A DNA stretch of 64,000 nt from Pleodorina starrii (taxonomy: Eukaryota; Chlorophyta; Chlorophyceae; Chlamydomonadales; Volvocaceae): positions 1,215,001 to 1,279,000 of the forward strand of contig BRXU01000023.1 of assembly GCA_030267565.1 (NCBI GenBank). The letters are read 5' to 3'. The notes below the pieces were generated by a model. That model saw nothing but the letters and a program-made list of their open reading frames with translations. It was not told the origin of the DNA and ran no database searches. The position numbers were made by a program, and so were the translations under genes. This document shows positions 23,584 to 36,500 of the stretch, piece by piece. How positions within the stretch are numbered: the first letter of the stretch is position 1; each line of letters opens with the position of its first letter.

Positions 23584-26500
23584 ATGATGGGTCCCATCTC
23601 ACGCCCCGCGCTCCCCCACACGTCACGCGTCCGCCCCATTGAAGATCCGTACGACAGTGCGGAGGAGGAGGAGGAGGAGGACGGCATGAGCGACTCCAGC
23701 AGCCTCGCGGGCGGTTTTGACGGCGGCGGCGGCGGCTCCGGTGGGAGCTGCTGCTGTGGCGGCGGCGGTGGCGGCAGCGACGTACTCCGCTTGGGCTGCG
23801 ACACTTCCTCCGCCTCCTTGCCTGAGGCGCCGCCGTCGGTGGGCTCCAGGGCGCAGCCCTCCGTGGGCCTCCTAGACCCCGCGGCGCAGCAGCACCAGCA
23901 CCAGCACTACCAGCAGCACCACCACCAGCAGCAGCAGCGACGGCAGCCCTCCGATACACCGGAAGCCCCCACGCCACCCGCCGTTGGGAGCTCCGCTGCC
24001 TCCCCCTGCCCCTGCCCCTGCCCGGGCACAGACAGCCAGCCCGAGCCCACCGCCGGCTGCTGCTGCTGCCCGACTGCCACCGAGGCCCAGGCCAGCGACG
24101 ATGGCAGTTGCGCCGCCGGCGGCAGCAGCACCGCCGGGGGCTGCACCGGCGGCAGTAGCAGCACCGCCGGCGGCGGCTGCAGCGGTGGGTGCGGTGCCGG
24201 CCGCGCGGGAAGGGGCAGCAGCGGTGGCGCAATGCAAACGGGGCGCAAGGGCGCGCGGGTATGCCGCCCTGACGCACATGCATGTAGCGGGATGTGCGGT
24301 CTCTGCGCAACTGACGGCGAGGGCTGCGGCAGCGGCAGCGGCGACGGCGGGGCGCGGGAGGAGCCGCTGCCGAAGCGCCGCTGCCTGGCTGCGCCTGAGG
24401 TCGAGACCAGCGCGGCGCCGCCGGGAGGTCTGGGCGGCGGCGTAGCCGCGGAAGGACCGGGCGGCGGCGAGGGCTGCCGCGAGGCGGCGGCGCCGTCGGC
24501 GCCCGGCGGGCCTGCGGCGGAGCCCAACCACCGCGGCCCCATGCAGCCACCGCGGCCGCTGCTTGTGCACCTCCCGGCGTCGCCGTGCGTGCACGCCCAG
24601 GCGAAGGATCAGCGGCTTTCCGGCGTCGCCGAGCAAGCAGCAGCATTTGCAGCGGCAGCAGCCGACCCACGGGTCAGCGCCAGTGGCCACGCGGGGGAGG
24701 TGACGGCAGCTGCGCAGCAGCAGCAGCTAGAGGGCCTTTGGGTAGTGAGTGACGGGCCGGGGCCGGGCCAGGGCCAGGGGCAGGGGCAGGGACTGCGAAG
24801 ACCGGATGCCCAGACAGGAGGGGTGCTCCGGACCGCCTCGGGCGACACGGCGGCGGTTCCGCCGTCGCCCACTTCCCCCACGACGCCGGCGGAGTCGGCG
24901 TCGCAGCACCCTGGGCAGGCGCCAACGCCCCCCTGCGGCAGCGGGAGCACCAGCGCCAGCGACGGCAGCGGCAGTGTCGGACGGCCTCGCCGCACCGGTG
25001 GAAGTTTTGGCGGCGCATGGCGCTACAGCCCCGCGGTTTCGGTGCCCTGGTTGGCCGCGCACCACTGCAGCCCTGCCGCCGCCGCCGCTGCTGCGGCATA
25101 TCCGCACCCCGCGACGACGTATCCGCACCCCGCCGGCTACCAAACCCCCATCCGGCAGCCCAGCAGCGGAAGCGGCGGTGCTGGCGGTGGGGCCGCCGGC
25201 TATCTCTCGCCGGCCACGTTACCGCCGTCTCGGTTGCAGTCGTCGCACGTCTGCTTGTGCCCGCGCTGCAGCCCCCGCAGCGGCGTCTACGGCGATTGGG
25301 CCGCCAGCGGCGGCGGCGGCAGCGGCGGCGCGCCGAGTGCCACGCAATGCGTCCCTGGGTGGGCAACGCAGCGTCGGGGAGGTTCTGTGGGCTCGTTGGC
25401 GGCCTCGGGGGCGGCCTCGATGTCGCCTTCCATGGCCGCATGCAGCCCGGCTGTGGCGGCGGCGGCGGTGGCGGGAACCACACCTCAACACCCGACCTCC
25501 GCTCCACCCTCGCCCTTGCCCTTGCCGCGACCCCTCGCCTGGGCAGCGGGCATGCCAGGTACCCCGTTGGCGCGGCACTACTGTCGCTGCCAGCTCTGCC
25601 GGACGGATGTCGACCCGGTACGGCAGTCCAGTCCGCCCCTGTCGTACGTGCCGTACTGGTTGCCCGGGCGCGCCCAGTTGGCGCCCGCGCAGGGAGCTGC
25701 CAACGAGTTCGCCCCAGGAGCGAGAGCGGGAGCGGGAGCGGGAGCGGGAGCGGGGGAAGGGGCCGAGCCCGAGCTTGCGCACTCGAGCGCGGCTCCTGCT
25801 GCGGCTGCGGCGTCGGCGGCTGTGTGGGCGGCGGAGGCGGAGGCAGACATGCCGCTGCCGCGCCCGCCACCGCCCGCGTCCAGCACCGAGCGCCAGGGGC
25901 ATCGGCATCAGCAGCATCAGCAGCAGCAGTCCGCAGGTGCTCACTCGGGGGAGCAGCTGCCGCCCCCACAGTACCAGGTCCAATATCAGTACCAGCACCA
26001 GGCCGCGGCGGTATCTTCTTTTCACCCCGGCAGCCGCCACGTCTCCCCGCCGCGGCTGCTGGTCCGCCCCGAGGCAGCGGCGGCGGCGCCGCCGCCGCCG
26101 CCCCGCGCCGGTCCGTCGCCCCACGACCACGCGCCGCCGCCTGACGCAAGTACTCGTGGGCTGTGGTCCCAGCGCCCCGGCGCCGCTGCGCCGCAGCTGC
26201 CCGGGGGCTACCCCCCGCAGCAGCAGCAGCAGCTGCTGCTACTGCCGCGACACCACCATCCCTACAGCCTCCGGCGCGTGTCGTCGTCCCCGGGCACTCC
26301 GCAGTCCATTGACGGCGCCAACGGTATCAGCGGGGGCCTCACGTCCGCTCCACCGAGGGGACAGTGGCCGCCGAGCCCCCCGGGCAGCGGCGCCGGCGCT
26401 GCCGCCTCGGGTGCTGCCGCCGCGCGCCCGCCGGTCTCCCCAGCCCCGCCTGGCTCTGCGCCCGGCGGCGGCGCGTGGAGCGACGCCGCGGCGGCGCCGG

Positions 26501-28055
26501 GCCAGCCGGCAGGTAAGGCTGGGCCGGGGCCGCCGCCGCAGCAGCAGCAGCCATCGGCGTTGGCATCTCCCGAGCCATCCCGACGGCCATTCGAGTCGCA
26601 GCAGCAGCAGCAGCCTATGGTGGCGCAGGTACATGTGCGGGTGTCCTCTCAGGGTTCCTCCTCCTCCTGTGCCCCTCCAGCGCCGACGCCCGCATCTGGG
26701 GCGGCTGCCGCGCCGGCGGCCGCCGCGGCCGCCGCTCCACCCAGGTCGCCGTTTACGACCTGGCATTGCAAGGCGCGGCGGGAGGCGCCTGCAGCAGCAG
26801 CAGCAGCAGCGCCGGCGCCGGCGGCGGCGACGAGTTGTGCCGCCGCTGCTGCTGCATCCGCGCCGCCGCCGCAGCAGCCTCTGGGCGCGGGCGGCGCCCA
26901 CGGCGCGGACACCCAGGCGCGGCAGGCCACTGCATCGCCGCCGCCGCTGCGGGTGGCGGCTCCTCCCCGCACCCGACCACAGCTGCATGCCGCCAGCTCA
27001 CACCCGCACCAGCGTGGTCCCCGCAATGCGCCGCGGGTGCAGCCGGGTTGCGCGTCGCCCGGCACCCCGCAGCAGCGGGCGACTGCGGCGCCAGCCGCCG
27101 CCGGGGCCCTCAGCCACGCCGCCGCCGCCGCCGCCGCATTTGGTGACACCGCCGGCGTTGATCGCGGCAGGACGCAACCACCGCTGCGCCGTTGCCTCGA
27201 TCCGGGGGCTGGGCACCCGCAGCAGCAGCAGCCACAGCACTCCCGGGGTTGCTGCGCCTCGGCATGGCCGCCTGATCAGGCAACAGGCGCTCAGGGAGGC
27301 GGCGGCGGCGGCACAAGGCCACAGGCGCTAGGTGCCGGCGGGGCGGGAACTGTCGGCGGTGGGGCGGTGGGCGTGCCCGGCGGCGAGCGGGCGGTGGCAG
27401 CAGCGGCGGCAGGGGGGCTGGTGCCGGCGGTGGGCGGCGTTGGCGCGCCCCGCCGCTACCCGGCTGGCGGTGAGGCAGCTGACCCGTCAGCAGGTGCGCA
27501 CGGGGAGGGTTGCATATCGGTGGGTGTGAACTATGGAGTTGATTCTCCCGGCCTTGCTTCGATTGATTCACATGTCAGTCAGTCAGTCGGTCAGTCACGA
27601 GCTCGATTTGTAGGGTAGGTTGAGTTGGGTTCCGCAATAGACCAGCGCGCATGTGCCCAACGCGAGGCTTGCCAGCGGCCCTCTCTCAAGGCGCTGCGGT
27701 GCTGCGGACTGCTTTCCTGCCGGATGGCCTGTCTCACTGTTGTCGCGGTGTCGCGGCGCGGCCGCTGCGGGCGTCGTTCGCGTCCCTGATCACTCCCCCC
27801 CATGAGTCCCATCCTTGCCGTGGCGGCGAGACTGGGGCTGTCATCACGGCGTGTGCCTCACTCCCTGCCGCCCGCAGGCCCAGTGACACCGGCCCGGAGC
27901 GCCGGGCCGGGCCCGGCTACGGTGGGTTTCGGAGCAGCGCCGGCGTGCGGCTGCGCGCGGTGTCGGCCGCCGCCAGCGGTGGCGGCGGCGGCAGCGGCGG
28001 CGGCTCCGTTCGCTCGGGGCCCATCGACGGCCCGATGGGACAAGTGAGGGGCTGA
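23584..28055 (+). CDS. long low-complexity (Ala/Gly/Ser/Pro/Gln) protein, ends unresolved
   Basis: An uninterrupted frame of about 1,300 codons starts MMGPISRPALPHTSRVRP, continues with an acidic patch (DPYDSAEEEEEEDGMSDSSS), then polyGly, polyGln/His and polyAla tracts. Two small cysteine clusters appear (HVCLCPRCSP and HYCRCQLCRTD, encoded near 25240-25280 and 25575-25610). They could bind a metal but match no family I know. A splice donor near 27473 or 27495 and an acceptor before about 27879 probably lead to a last exon ending near 28047 or 28055; the frame of that exon is uncertain. The first exons may lie upstream. Composition and absence of stops suggest a real gene, but GC-rich DNA also yields long chance frames. 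Confidence 0.42.
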
Positions 28056-29298
28056 GGCGCGCGGTGGCGTGCCATGTGCTCTCAGCTGCTCTGCAGCCTC
28101 GGACGCAACGAACTCTCTCCGGGGCGCTGCCAACCGGATCGGAGGGTCTTATCGGCGCGCGGTGGGTGGCTCAGGTGTCTTAACTGAACCTGGGCTTTGC
28201 GGACGATGCCGAAAAGGCATTCTGGCAGGGGGGATCGCGAACGGCCCAGCGGGTCGGATCGTTTGCCACCGTCGTCGGCCGTTGCGGTTGGCTTTGTCGT
28301 GCATTACTGCTGCAGCTGCCATTAACGGTGGCGTGCTCTGAAGGCCCCGAGCTGGGGCCCGAGCGAGGGAGGCGTGGCGTGTGGTTTTTTGTCGCGGAGG
28401 ATGGCATGGTCGCGGCTGGGCTGGCTGGGATTGGGTTGGGTTGGGTTGGGTTGGGAAGAGGGCAAAAGCGGAACAGCGTGCCTGCCGTCTTCTGCGCATT
28501 GACACCTGAGGCAGCCGTTCCGATGCTGCGCCGGTCGGTGAAAACCCAGAACACACGACGAAAACGCACAAGGCGCCGCGCCGCACGCGATTTGTAGGAT
28601 TTGACTTGACTGTCCCGAAGCGGGGGAATGATACCGGCGGCGGTGGCGGCGGCGGCAGCGTGAGTTGCTCGACGTGGCTGTGGCGGTTTGCAGTGATTGA
28701 TTCATCTATTTGCATTGTGTGTTGTATGACGGCAGGCAGGCAGGCAGGCAGGCGGGGGGGCCCAGCAGGGCTGGAATACCGGATATGGACGCGTGTGTTG
28801 TTTGACGGCAGGTGGGCAGGTGGGCGTGCGCGCAGCAGGGATGGAATATGTGGATTAGGCACACCGGTTGCGAGGGCGGTTTTGTTAGGGTGCCCAATCC
28901 GCCGTGAGGTTGAGATTTTGGTGCACGGGCTGAGGGCTGAGGCAGGGCGGGGGACGCGGGCCGGGCCTAGGCTTCGGACAAACGGACGGACGGACGGACA
29001 GGGAGGTAACCCTAAGCCTCTTGGTTGGTTCCTATTGCTGGCGGCGCTCCGCGCTGCCCCCGCCCATCCGCTTGTCAGGGCGGGCGAAACCGAAGCCGAA
29101 GCCAAAACCAGCGGTACACCGACGTGTGCCGGAGCGCGCAGCGTAAGGTGCGTAAGGCATCCCCGCCGGGGGACACCGCCCCTGGGGGCCCCACCAGGCG
29201 TCTCGACCGTCTCGAGGCCGGGCAGCTCAAGGGCCAGTCGGGCCTGCAGCCAATGCGGCAGTGCGCCACATCGGCACACAAGAAACGTGCTGCCGATC
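28056..29298. other. intergenic region with simple repeats
   Basis: Between the low-complexity gene and the 3' end of the minus-strand gene at 29.9 kb. It contains a GGGTT pentanucleotide tract near 28430-28455, a GGCA tetranucleotide tract near 28734-28752 and a GGAC tract near 28981-29000. No supported gene on either strand. Confidence 0.4.
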
Positions 29299-29303
29299 TT
29301 ACA
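29299..29303 (-). terminator. TGTAA polyadenylation signal (minus strand)
   Basis: Reads TTACA on the plus strand. It lies about 610 nt downstream of the stop at 29913 of the minus-strand gene. Confidence 0.35.
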
Positions 29304-29912
29304 TATAAATCCACAACCGCAACCATGGCCGCCTTCCAAGACGTGACGTGCCTTCCTCGCAACAGACCCACGGGTCGTTCAATTTGTTGTCCAGTCTGGC
29401 GGCCGCACCGCAGGACGCCGCACCCACGCAGGACGCCTCTCCCCCAGTTCCCCCCCTCCATCCATCCTGGGGACCCCCGCTAGAAGCCGGCAGAGTGTGC
29501 GGCTCCGATCGGGACGAGACCACCCAGGGAGTCGCCTCCGCTCACCCATCCAATCGGGCCGGGGGGAGCCGCCACCGCTCACCAACTCGCTTTGAGCTGC
29601 CGGTAGTGCGCCGCCCATCTCGCCCATCTCAGCTCCTTTCAGCCTCTCAGGCCGCGTGTTGGCTTTTATGCCGCCGCGAGGTCATGACAGAGGAAACGTC
29701 AGGGTGAGGGTGGCGCATACAGACACAGACGCTCCACCCGCGCCTCTCGCCGATTCGGCCCCACGCGCCGCGGGCTCCAACCCGCGCGACACAGCATTGC
29801 GGGCGGGGGGATGACTTTCTTCAGAGCGAACCGAAGTATGTCCGCAGCGATCCTGGCAGCGGCGGCAGTGGCGCTCTCCCGAACCCTCGTCAAGGCGCAG
29901 CCTCCAGTCGGA

Positions 29913-32380
29913 TCAGTACGCGGGCGCGCCGCCGCCTGACCCGTGGGTCGGTGGCATGACGGCCGTCGCGGCGACCACGTACTCCTGCACCAGCCGCCGT
30001 AAGTTGAGGAGGGCCGCCACGCAGATGCCCCCACGTCCCCCCCGAGGGTAAAATACAGGGCCACAGTCGAACCGACTCAAATACTGTTGTTAGAACCGTG
30101 GTTGGTTGGTTGGTTGGTTGTAGAACCACACGGGGGGTAGGCAAGGAGAAGGCCAATGGGACCGTGGCGCGCCGGCTTGGGCGGCTTGGATGGCCGAATG
30201 GCCGAATGGCAGTACCGCACACCAACCCGACCGCACAGAGGTCGTTAGCGGGACCCGCCCCCTCGCGACACCCCATCCCCCGGTATCTTCTTTTTACCCA
30301 CCCCCCTACACACACAGACACACACACGCGTCGCCTCCGTTCCGCCGCTGCGGCGTCATCTATACTACCGGTATTTCCCCCGACGTAGCTCCCAGGAGGG
30401 CCCTCCTGCATCCGCCCTGCCCACCGCCCTTTCCCCGCCCCACCCCGCCCCGCCACACCCGCGCTCCGAAACCCAAACCCAAACCCGCCCACCTCCGGGT
30501 CTTTGGAGTCGGCAGGGTGCAGTACGGTGGCTGCCACGTGGTATCCCGCCGGGGTGTCCGCCTCCACCTGGGGGGGTAACATACGCCAAGGGGGGGAGAG
30601 GGGAGGGGAGAGGGGGGATGAAGAGTGAATTTGCAAGAATGCAGCAAGAAGCCCTGCGGACGTTGTAGTCCCCCGGGGGAGGGGGGAGGATGACCAACAA
30701 GGCAGCGCCGCAAGGCAAGGCGGACAACTGGCCCCACCGCCATGTGATGTGATGGGATGCGCGAGAGAGCGGGAGAGGCCGGATGCGCACTCACCTGCGC
30801 CTCCACCCCTTATGGCCTCCCGCCCCCGGGATGCCCCCTGCCCCGCGGGCGCACTCTGCTCTTCTTTGTGCTTCCCTCGTATCGTGTATGGTATAACCTG
30901 TACAGCTTATCATCTACGGTAGATAAAACCCAAAACCCTAAAACCCATAAGCCTCACCTCCACCACATCATCCTCAATCGTCTCGCCACCCGCCGGTTCC
31001 GGCGGCTGCGCCAAGCCCAGCTGCCGCTCCTGGGCTCCAGGGTAGGTGGCCATCCAGGAGGCGCCCTGCTGACCCATGGGTCGGTCGCCCTCCCGCGCCG
31101 CGCCGCCGCCGCCGCCGCCGCCCGCCTCCGCGGCGCGGGAGAACAGCCCCTCCCCGAGGTGGTGCTGCGTAGCCCGGGGACTGCTAGCCGCCGCCTGGAG
31201 AGGGCTCACTGCGGATACGGTGGACGAGAAACAAATGATACCGCAGCGAAGGGACCGGAGGGAGGCGGCGTGGGGCCGTAGGGGGCGGGGCGTGGGGCCG
31301 TAGGGGGCGGCGTAAGAGAGAGAGGAACCGCAGCCCTGTCGCCGTGGGGGCCATGGGGTGAAGAGACAAGAACCGCAGCGCAGCAGTAACTGGCCATGTG
31401 GCCAACCCTACCGGCTTTCCGTACCGACAGACACCACACCACCCCACCCTCCGGCCCCCCTTTCCTTTCCGTTCCTTCCCGACCCGACCCGCACCGACCC
31501 ACATCCTCGGGGGCGCTGCGAGTGATGCCAATGCCCCATCTTGAGCTGCTCCATCGGAATGTCCGCTCCGCAGTACAACACGTGACGGCCGCCAGAAACG
31601 AAACCGTCGCCCAGGCCGTGGCTCGGCCAGGAGCCAACCGCGGCGGCGGCGCCGCCGCCGCCGCCGCCGTCGCCTCCGGCGCCGAGGCCGCTGTGGCGCG
31701 GCTCCGCCGCCTCCGCGGCCTCGTAGTATGACGAGTCGGCGCTGGCGGCTGCGACCCCGGTCGCGGCAGCGCGGTAGCGGGACCTTCGCGGGGCGGGGGC
31801 GGGGAGCGGGGCAGGTGAGGGGGCGGCATTGCAACGTCACGTGACGTCCACGTGGGCAGATGTGCGTCCGTGCGTTGCTTTGCGACGGAGGCTGGAAACG
31901 ACATTGGGATCGACATCGGGCGAGCGGCAACCCTGACAGAATACAGGTAAGGGACCGAGAGGCCGCGGGATCAGGGCAATTTGAGGGGGGTAGCTTTGGG
32001 TGAGGAGGGCAGACGGCGTTTGGGCCGACTGCTGCCGCCCTAATGCGCGCGCGCGTCAGCAAGGGAAGTAGGGAGCGCATCGATTGACGCCTCATATTTG
32101 TTAGCGGCGCCCGCGCGCTGCAGAAACACAGACCGGCGTGAGGGAGACACACAAGGAGGAGACCTCCCCAACAGAAAACGATGCGCTCAGCGAAGCGAAG
32201 CGCCAGAAAAGCGCCAGAAAAGCGCCAGAGGTCGGTAGCCTCGCGCAAATACCGCGCTGGGGCCCGGGAAAACGCCGGGAGCCCGGCGGCGCTGGCGCAC
32301 CGTGGGATGTCCCGTGGGTCGCTCCTTGAGCCCGGAGGCGGGCTGAAGTCGGCGTAGCCCGGACCTTCTTCCGTCTCCAT
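29913..32380 (-). CDS. unrecognised protein; four 3' exons clear, 5' part provisional
   Basis: The four clear exons from 5' to 3' are 31748-31503, 31208-30958, 30567-30493 and 29984-29913. Their phases fit exactly, and all donors are GT and acceptors AG. They encode an Ala/Gly-rich stretch, GRHVLYCGADIPMEQLKMGH, RPMGQQGASWMATYPGAQ, GGETIEDDVVEVEADTPAGY, then HVAATVLHPADSKDPEEYVV and the end HGSGGGAPAY. I do not recognise the family. A plausible first exon begins with ATG at 32380 (METEEGPGYADFSPPPGSR), where AT-richer DNA changes to coding-like DNA. I could not join it in phase to 31748, so at least one exon is missing. Confidence 0.5.
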
Positions 32381-33510
32381 CGCTTTGTGGAGGACTTAAC
32401 TCGGCGGGCTTACGCTGGATAGCTGACGAAGAAACAAGGTGCTGGAGCGGCACACGCAATATAAGGAAGCCTCTTGTTGTTCTTTTGATGCTTTGAAAGC
32501 GACGGCGAGGTTTGCTTTCCCGTAGACCGGTATCCGAAATCGTTGTGACGTAAATGCGAGCTGGGTCTGCGGTCAATCGCTTGGCCCCGCCGAAAGCCAC
32601 CATTTTGTCGGATCCTTGAACTTCCCGTACGATTGGGGTCAGTTAAGATCCAGCTGCTTACGTCAGTGCCCTCAAATTTTCGCGACTAGACAAATCGACG
32701 CCGCGGGTGTTCGGCGCGCGCCGCACTTCTGTCGCATCTGAGGGTTGCTGTGCCACACGCCATGATGGGCATCTGCGGGTTGCCCCTTGCGCCGCCTCCA
32801 GCTCTGCTGTGGGCGAGCCCTCAGCAGATGGCCTCATCACGGGAGGGCAGGCCTCCAGCCTCCATCCCTGCTGCGCGGCCTCCTACCGCCACCTACAGCC
32901 GCCTGCCCCCCTTTGCCTATTGCCTTGCCTTGACGTGCTGCCCCTGTACAGTGCACGCAGCCCTTCCTCCTGGGTATCCCTCCCCTACAAGGCTACAACG
33001 GACCTGGAAAGGCCGCCCACCACCCACAGCTCTTACAGAAGCAACACTCGCTCGCGCGCATGCACGCACACACACGCTCACTCACTCACTCACACACACG
33101 CGTGCACGCTCGACCGGTCTGAGCCAAGCAGCCAACACGCGAAAGACGCGGCGCCTGAGCACCGGCCTCAGCTCCTCACGTCTGTTTCAGAGGTCGCTCG
33201 GCCCACGGAGGAGACCCCCCGGGGGGAGGGGGGAAGGGCGGTGAGTCCCCCGCTGCCGCGCCGCACGTCCCCAACGCTCTATCAGCGGCCGGGCCCCAGA
33301 TTTTCGCCGCGGCCCCGCTCCGATCCGCACATCAGCAAGTCGCGTCCCGCAGTCGCCGCAGCAGCCGAGGCCCCCGCTGTGTCGTCCTTCAGCTTCAGCT
33401 TCAGCGAGGGAGAGGAGATCTTCCAAACCAACTGCCGTAAGCTCGATTGGGCCCTATGGGCTCCAACCGACCCACAACTACCATAACCGTAACCGCTAAC
33501 CGTAACTCCC
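32381..33510. other. region between the KTU stop and the unknown gene start
   Basis: The right part is the KTU 3' UTR, with TGTAA on the minus strand at 33037-33033. The left part is the upstream region of the gene starting near 32380. A short CACA/CTCA repeat lies near 33066-33100. A plus-strand open frame across 32707-33486 has no recognisable domain. Confidence 0.4.
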
Positions 33511-36500
33511 TCAGTCCAGCTCCATGGCGACGTCTCGCCGCAGACGCGGCTTCAACAACACCGTCGGCTCCGAAACCGCCGCCGCCGCCGCCGCCGCCGC
33601 AGCAGCGCCCGCCGCAGCGCAGGCAACGCTGGCGTCAGCCGAGTCCGTCCGGCACTGCCCCGCCTCCGCCGACTGCACGGCATCGTCCGCCGGCGGCCCA
33701 CCACCAGCAGTAGCAGCATCCCGCGCTTCGGCGGCGGCTGCGCCGCCGCCATCGTCTCCGCCCGTCGGCGCCCGCCGCTCGTGCAGCTCTCGCCACCTGC
33801 GCTCGTTTTCCGTCATCGACGGCGCCCGCCGCTCCTCCTCGTCCCTCCCCTCCACCTCCGCCTGCCCCTCCGTCCGCCCCCTGTGCTGAGGTTGCTCCTC
33901 CTCGCCTCTCCTGGACGCCTCCGCACTCCCACCCGCCGACCTCCCCGCCACCGCCACCGCCGCCGCCGTGGCCTCCCGGCCCTCCGCCGGTCCCCCTCCC
34001 TCCCCATCCACCGCCCCCCCTGCCGCCGCCACCGGCCCCGCCTCCTCCTCCTCCTCCTCCTCCTCAACGCCACGCTCGCCGCCGGCCGGCGGCGCCACCG
34101 TTCTGCCCTCCGCCGCCGTAGCCAACCCTTCCCCAGGCAGTTGCTGCTGCGGCTGCTCCCGCGGTCCCCCCGGCAGCTCCTGCACCAGCGGTGCCGCCGC
34201 CGCCGCCGCCGCTGGCGCCCGCGTCGGTGGCGGCGGCGGTACGACGGGCAGCGTGATCTCCAGCTGCTTCCGCGCCTTGTCGAACTTGGCCTTGCCCTTG
34301 TCGTCGTCGACAGCGTACGGCAGTACGATATCCAGGAGGTACTTCCCGGGGACCTGCGCCGGCGGGGGGCGGCGGGGCGAGGGTTTGGGTTTGGGTGGGG
34401 CAGGGCCTATGTCGGCGATGCGGCATGGGCCACCGGGCCTCCGGTCTCGGAGCCGGGTGGACACTGGATTGGGTGGAGGGGTGGACACAAATTGCCCCTC
34501 CCACAACAGAACAGGTGAGACTCCGCGCCTGGCCGCCTGCGCCACCTGCGCCACCCCATCGACCCATCGCCCCTGGGGACCCCACCCGCGGTGCCCCGGA
34601 TGATTGCCGCGAACGACGTTCCCTCTTTGCGGGGCTTTGGTCCGCTGCCCCTCTCCGCCCGGATACGACGACCAAAACACACACACGCACACACACACAC
34701 ACACGCGCATACACACACACACACGAGTGGGAGCGTGGGCTGCAAGGGCACGAGAGCGCGCGCGAGAGAGAGAGCGCTAGTTAGTTCAACCGCACTGCTG
34801 GCCCCCGCACCGTACCTTGATCGTGAGGCGGCGCTGCCCCACATCCAGATCCACCGCTGCCGCCGAGGCCACCTCGGGCAGCGTCACACGGATCAGCAGC
34901 TCCTGCGCACCCAGGCGGGGGTGGGATGGGGTGGGTGTGGGGGTGGGGTGGGGCGGGGTGTACCATGATAATGGAGATAGTACCGCAGAGGCGACATGGG
35001 GGAGGGAAGGGCAGCGGCGGCGGCAGCAGCAGCAGGGGGCCCAGCAGCAGCAACAACATGGACGGAACCTGAGATCGCGAGGGGCGTGAATTGCGGAGGC
35101 ACTCGAAATTGGAACCTGTACTGTGCCGTACCTTTGGCACGCTCGCGTCCAGCGCCAGGCCCCGCCCCGCGTCGCCCCACGCCGCCGCCAGGTCGGTCTG
35201 TCCCCGGTGCACCAGTGTCCACTCGGGCGTACGGCAGCCGTCCGGGTGGCGATATCCGGGCTGGGAGGGGTCCTGTGCGGTGAGTGGGGAGGGTCGAGGG
35301 ACGAGGGAGTGAGTGACGGGAGGTGACAGGGGGGAGAGAGGGTGCGGCGTGTGGGTCGACAGCCGGCTCCATTCCCTGGTGGAGGGAGGCAACGGGTGTG
35401 GACTGCGCCAGGGGGAGGCAAGGAGGAGGAGGAGGAGGAGTACCCCCCATCGCCCCCCGGTTGCCTCCCACCCCGCATCGAACCGCGTCGCATCGCGCCC
35501 CGACCCACCTTGACCTCCTCCTGCTGCTGCCGCTGCTGCTGCTGCGACCGCTGCTGCCCCCTCTGCTTATCAAACGAGAACGCGCTGCGGCTCGCCGGCG
35601 CCTTCGCCGACCCGCCGCCACCGCCCTCAGCCGCGTCCGCGACCGCACCCGCGTCCGCAGCCGCCGCCTTGGCTCCCGGCACATCCAGACCCGGCACGTC
35701 CGCCCGGGGCTTCAGGCGCCCTTCCACCGCCTCGCCTCCCTCGCCGGTGCGGACACACACCACGGGGGGCTCCGCGGCGCCCTCGGTGGCCTTGTAGCGG
35801 GAGTTGAGGCGGCGCCAGTTGCGGGTGAGGTGGCTGCGGGACAGCGTCTCGACCTGCTCCAGGGCCTGCAGGTGCAGGTGGAGGTGGGGGGGGAGGTGGG
35901 GGGGGAGGTGGGGAGGGAGGTGGGGAGGAGGTAGTGGAAAGGGGTGGTGGGCGGCGGCGGCGCGGGGAAGGACGGGGACGATTGTGCGGGGACGAAAGTG
36001 CAGCAAGGGAGTGGGGGTGGGGTTATCCACGTATAGGCCGGAGGTGGAGGTGGGGACCCACCCACCCACCCACCCACCCAAGTCACCCACCCACCCACCA
36101 TCTCCGCCAGTGTGGACATGACCTGGCTCCTGCTGGCGGCGAACTCAATCGTATCCGGGTGGACCACCACGTCGTACACCGCGGCCGGCTGGCCTGCGGG
36201 GCGGGGCGGGGGCAGGAAAGCGAGGGGGGGAGAAGCCTCTGGCGGGTTGGCTCCCACTGTAACTGCTGGTACCCACAGCATTCCACCGCCCCACCTCCGC
36301 CTAGCAGCGACTGGACTGGACTGGACTGGGGTCGATGGCTCCGGAACCAGTCAGGTGCCCCTCCCCGATGGCCAGGCCGGCCGTGCCCCGCGCGCGACGG
36401 TGCTAGTCGCGCCTCCCCCCCCTCCTTACCCGCCCCCCTCCCTGCTGCCTTTGCACCCCTTCCCACGGCCCGAGACTCTTCAACCCGCCCCCGTCCCCCC

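Noticed and set aside
24674..26149. 491-codon minus-strand and 860-codon plus-strand alternative frames over the low-complexity gene
   Set aside because: Arg/Pro/Ala-rich translations of the same GC repeats in shifted frames.
29699..30064. frame continuing to 29699 as the C-terminus of the unknown gene
   Set aside because: The exon acceptor phase selects the frame that ends GGGAPAY at 29913; the longer frame is shifted.
32707..33486. plus-strand frame ending near the KTU stop, with a Ser/Phe-repeat motif and a GTAAGC donor-like site
   Set aside because: It would need to splice into KTU antisense sequence, contains CA-repeat translations and has no domain; more likely KTU 3' UTR complement.
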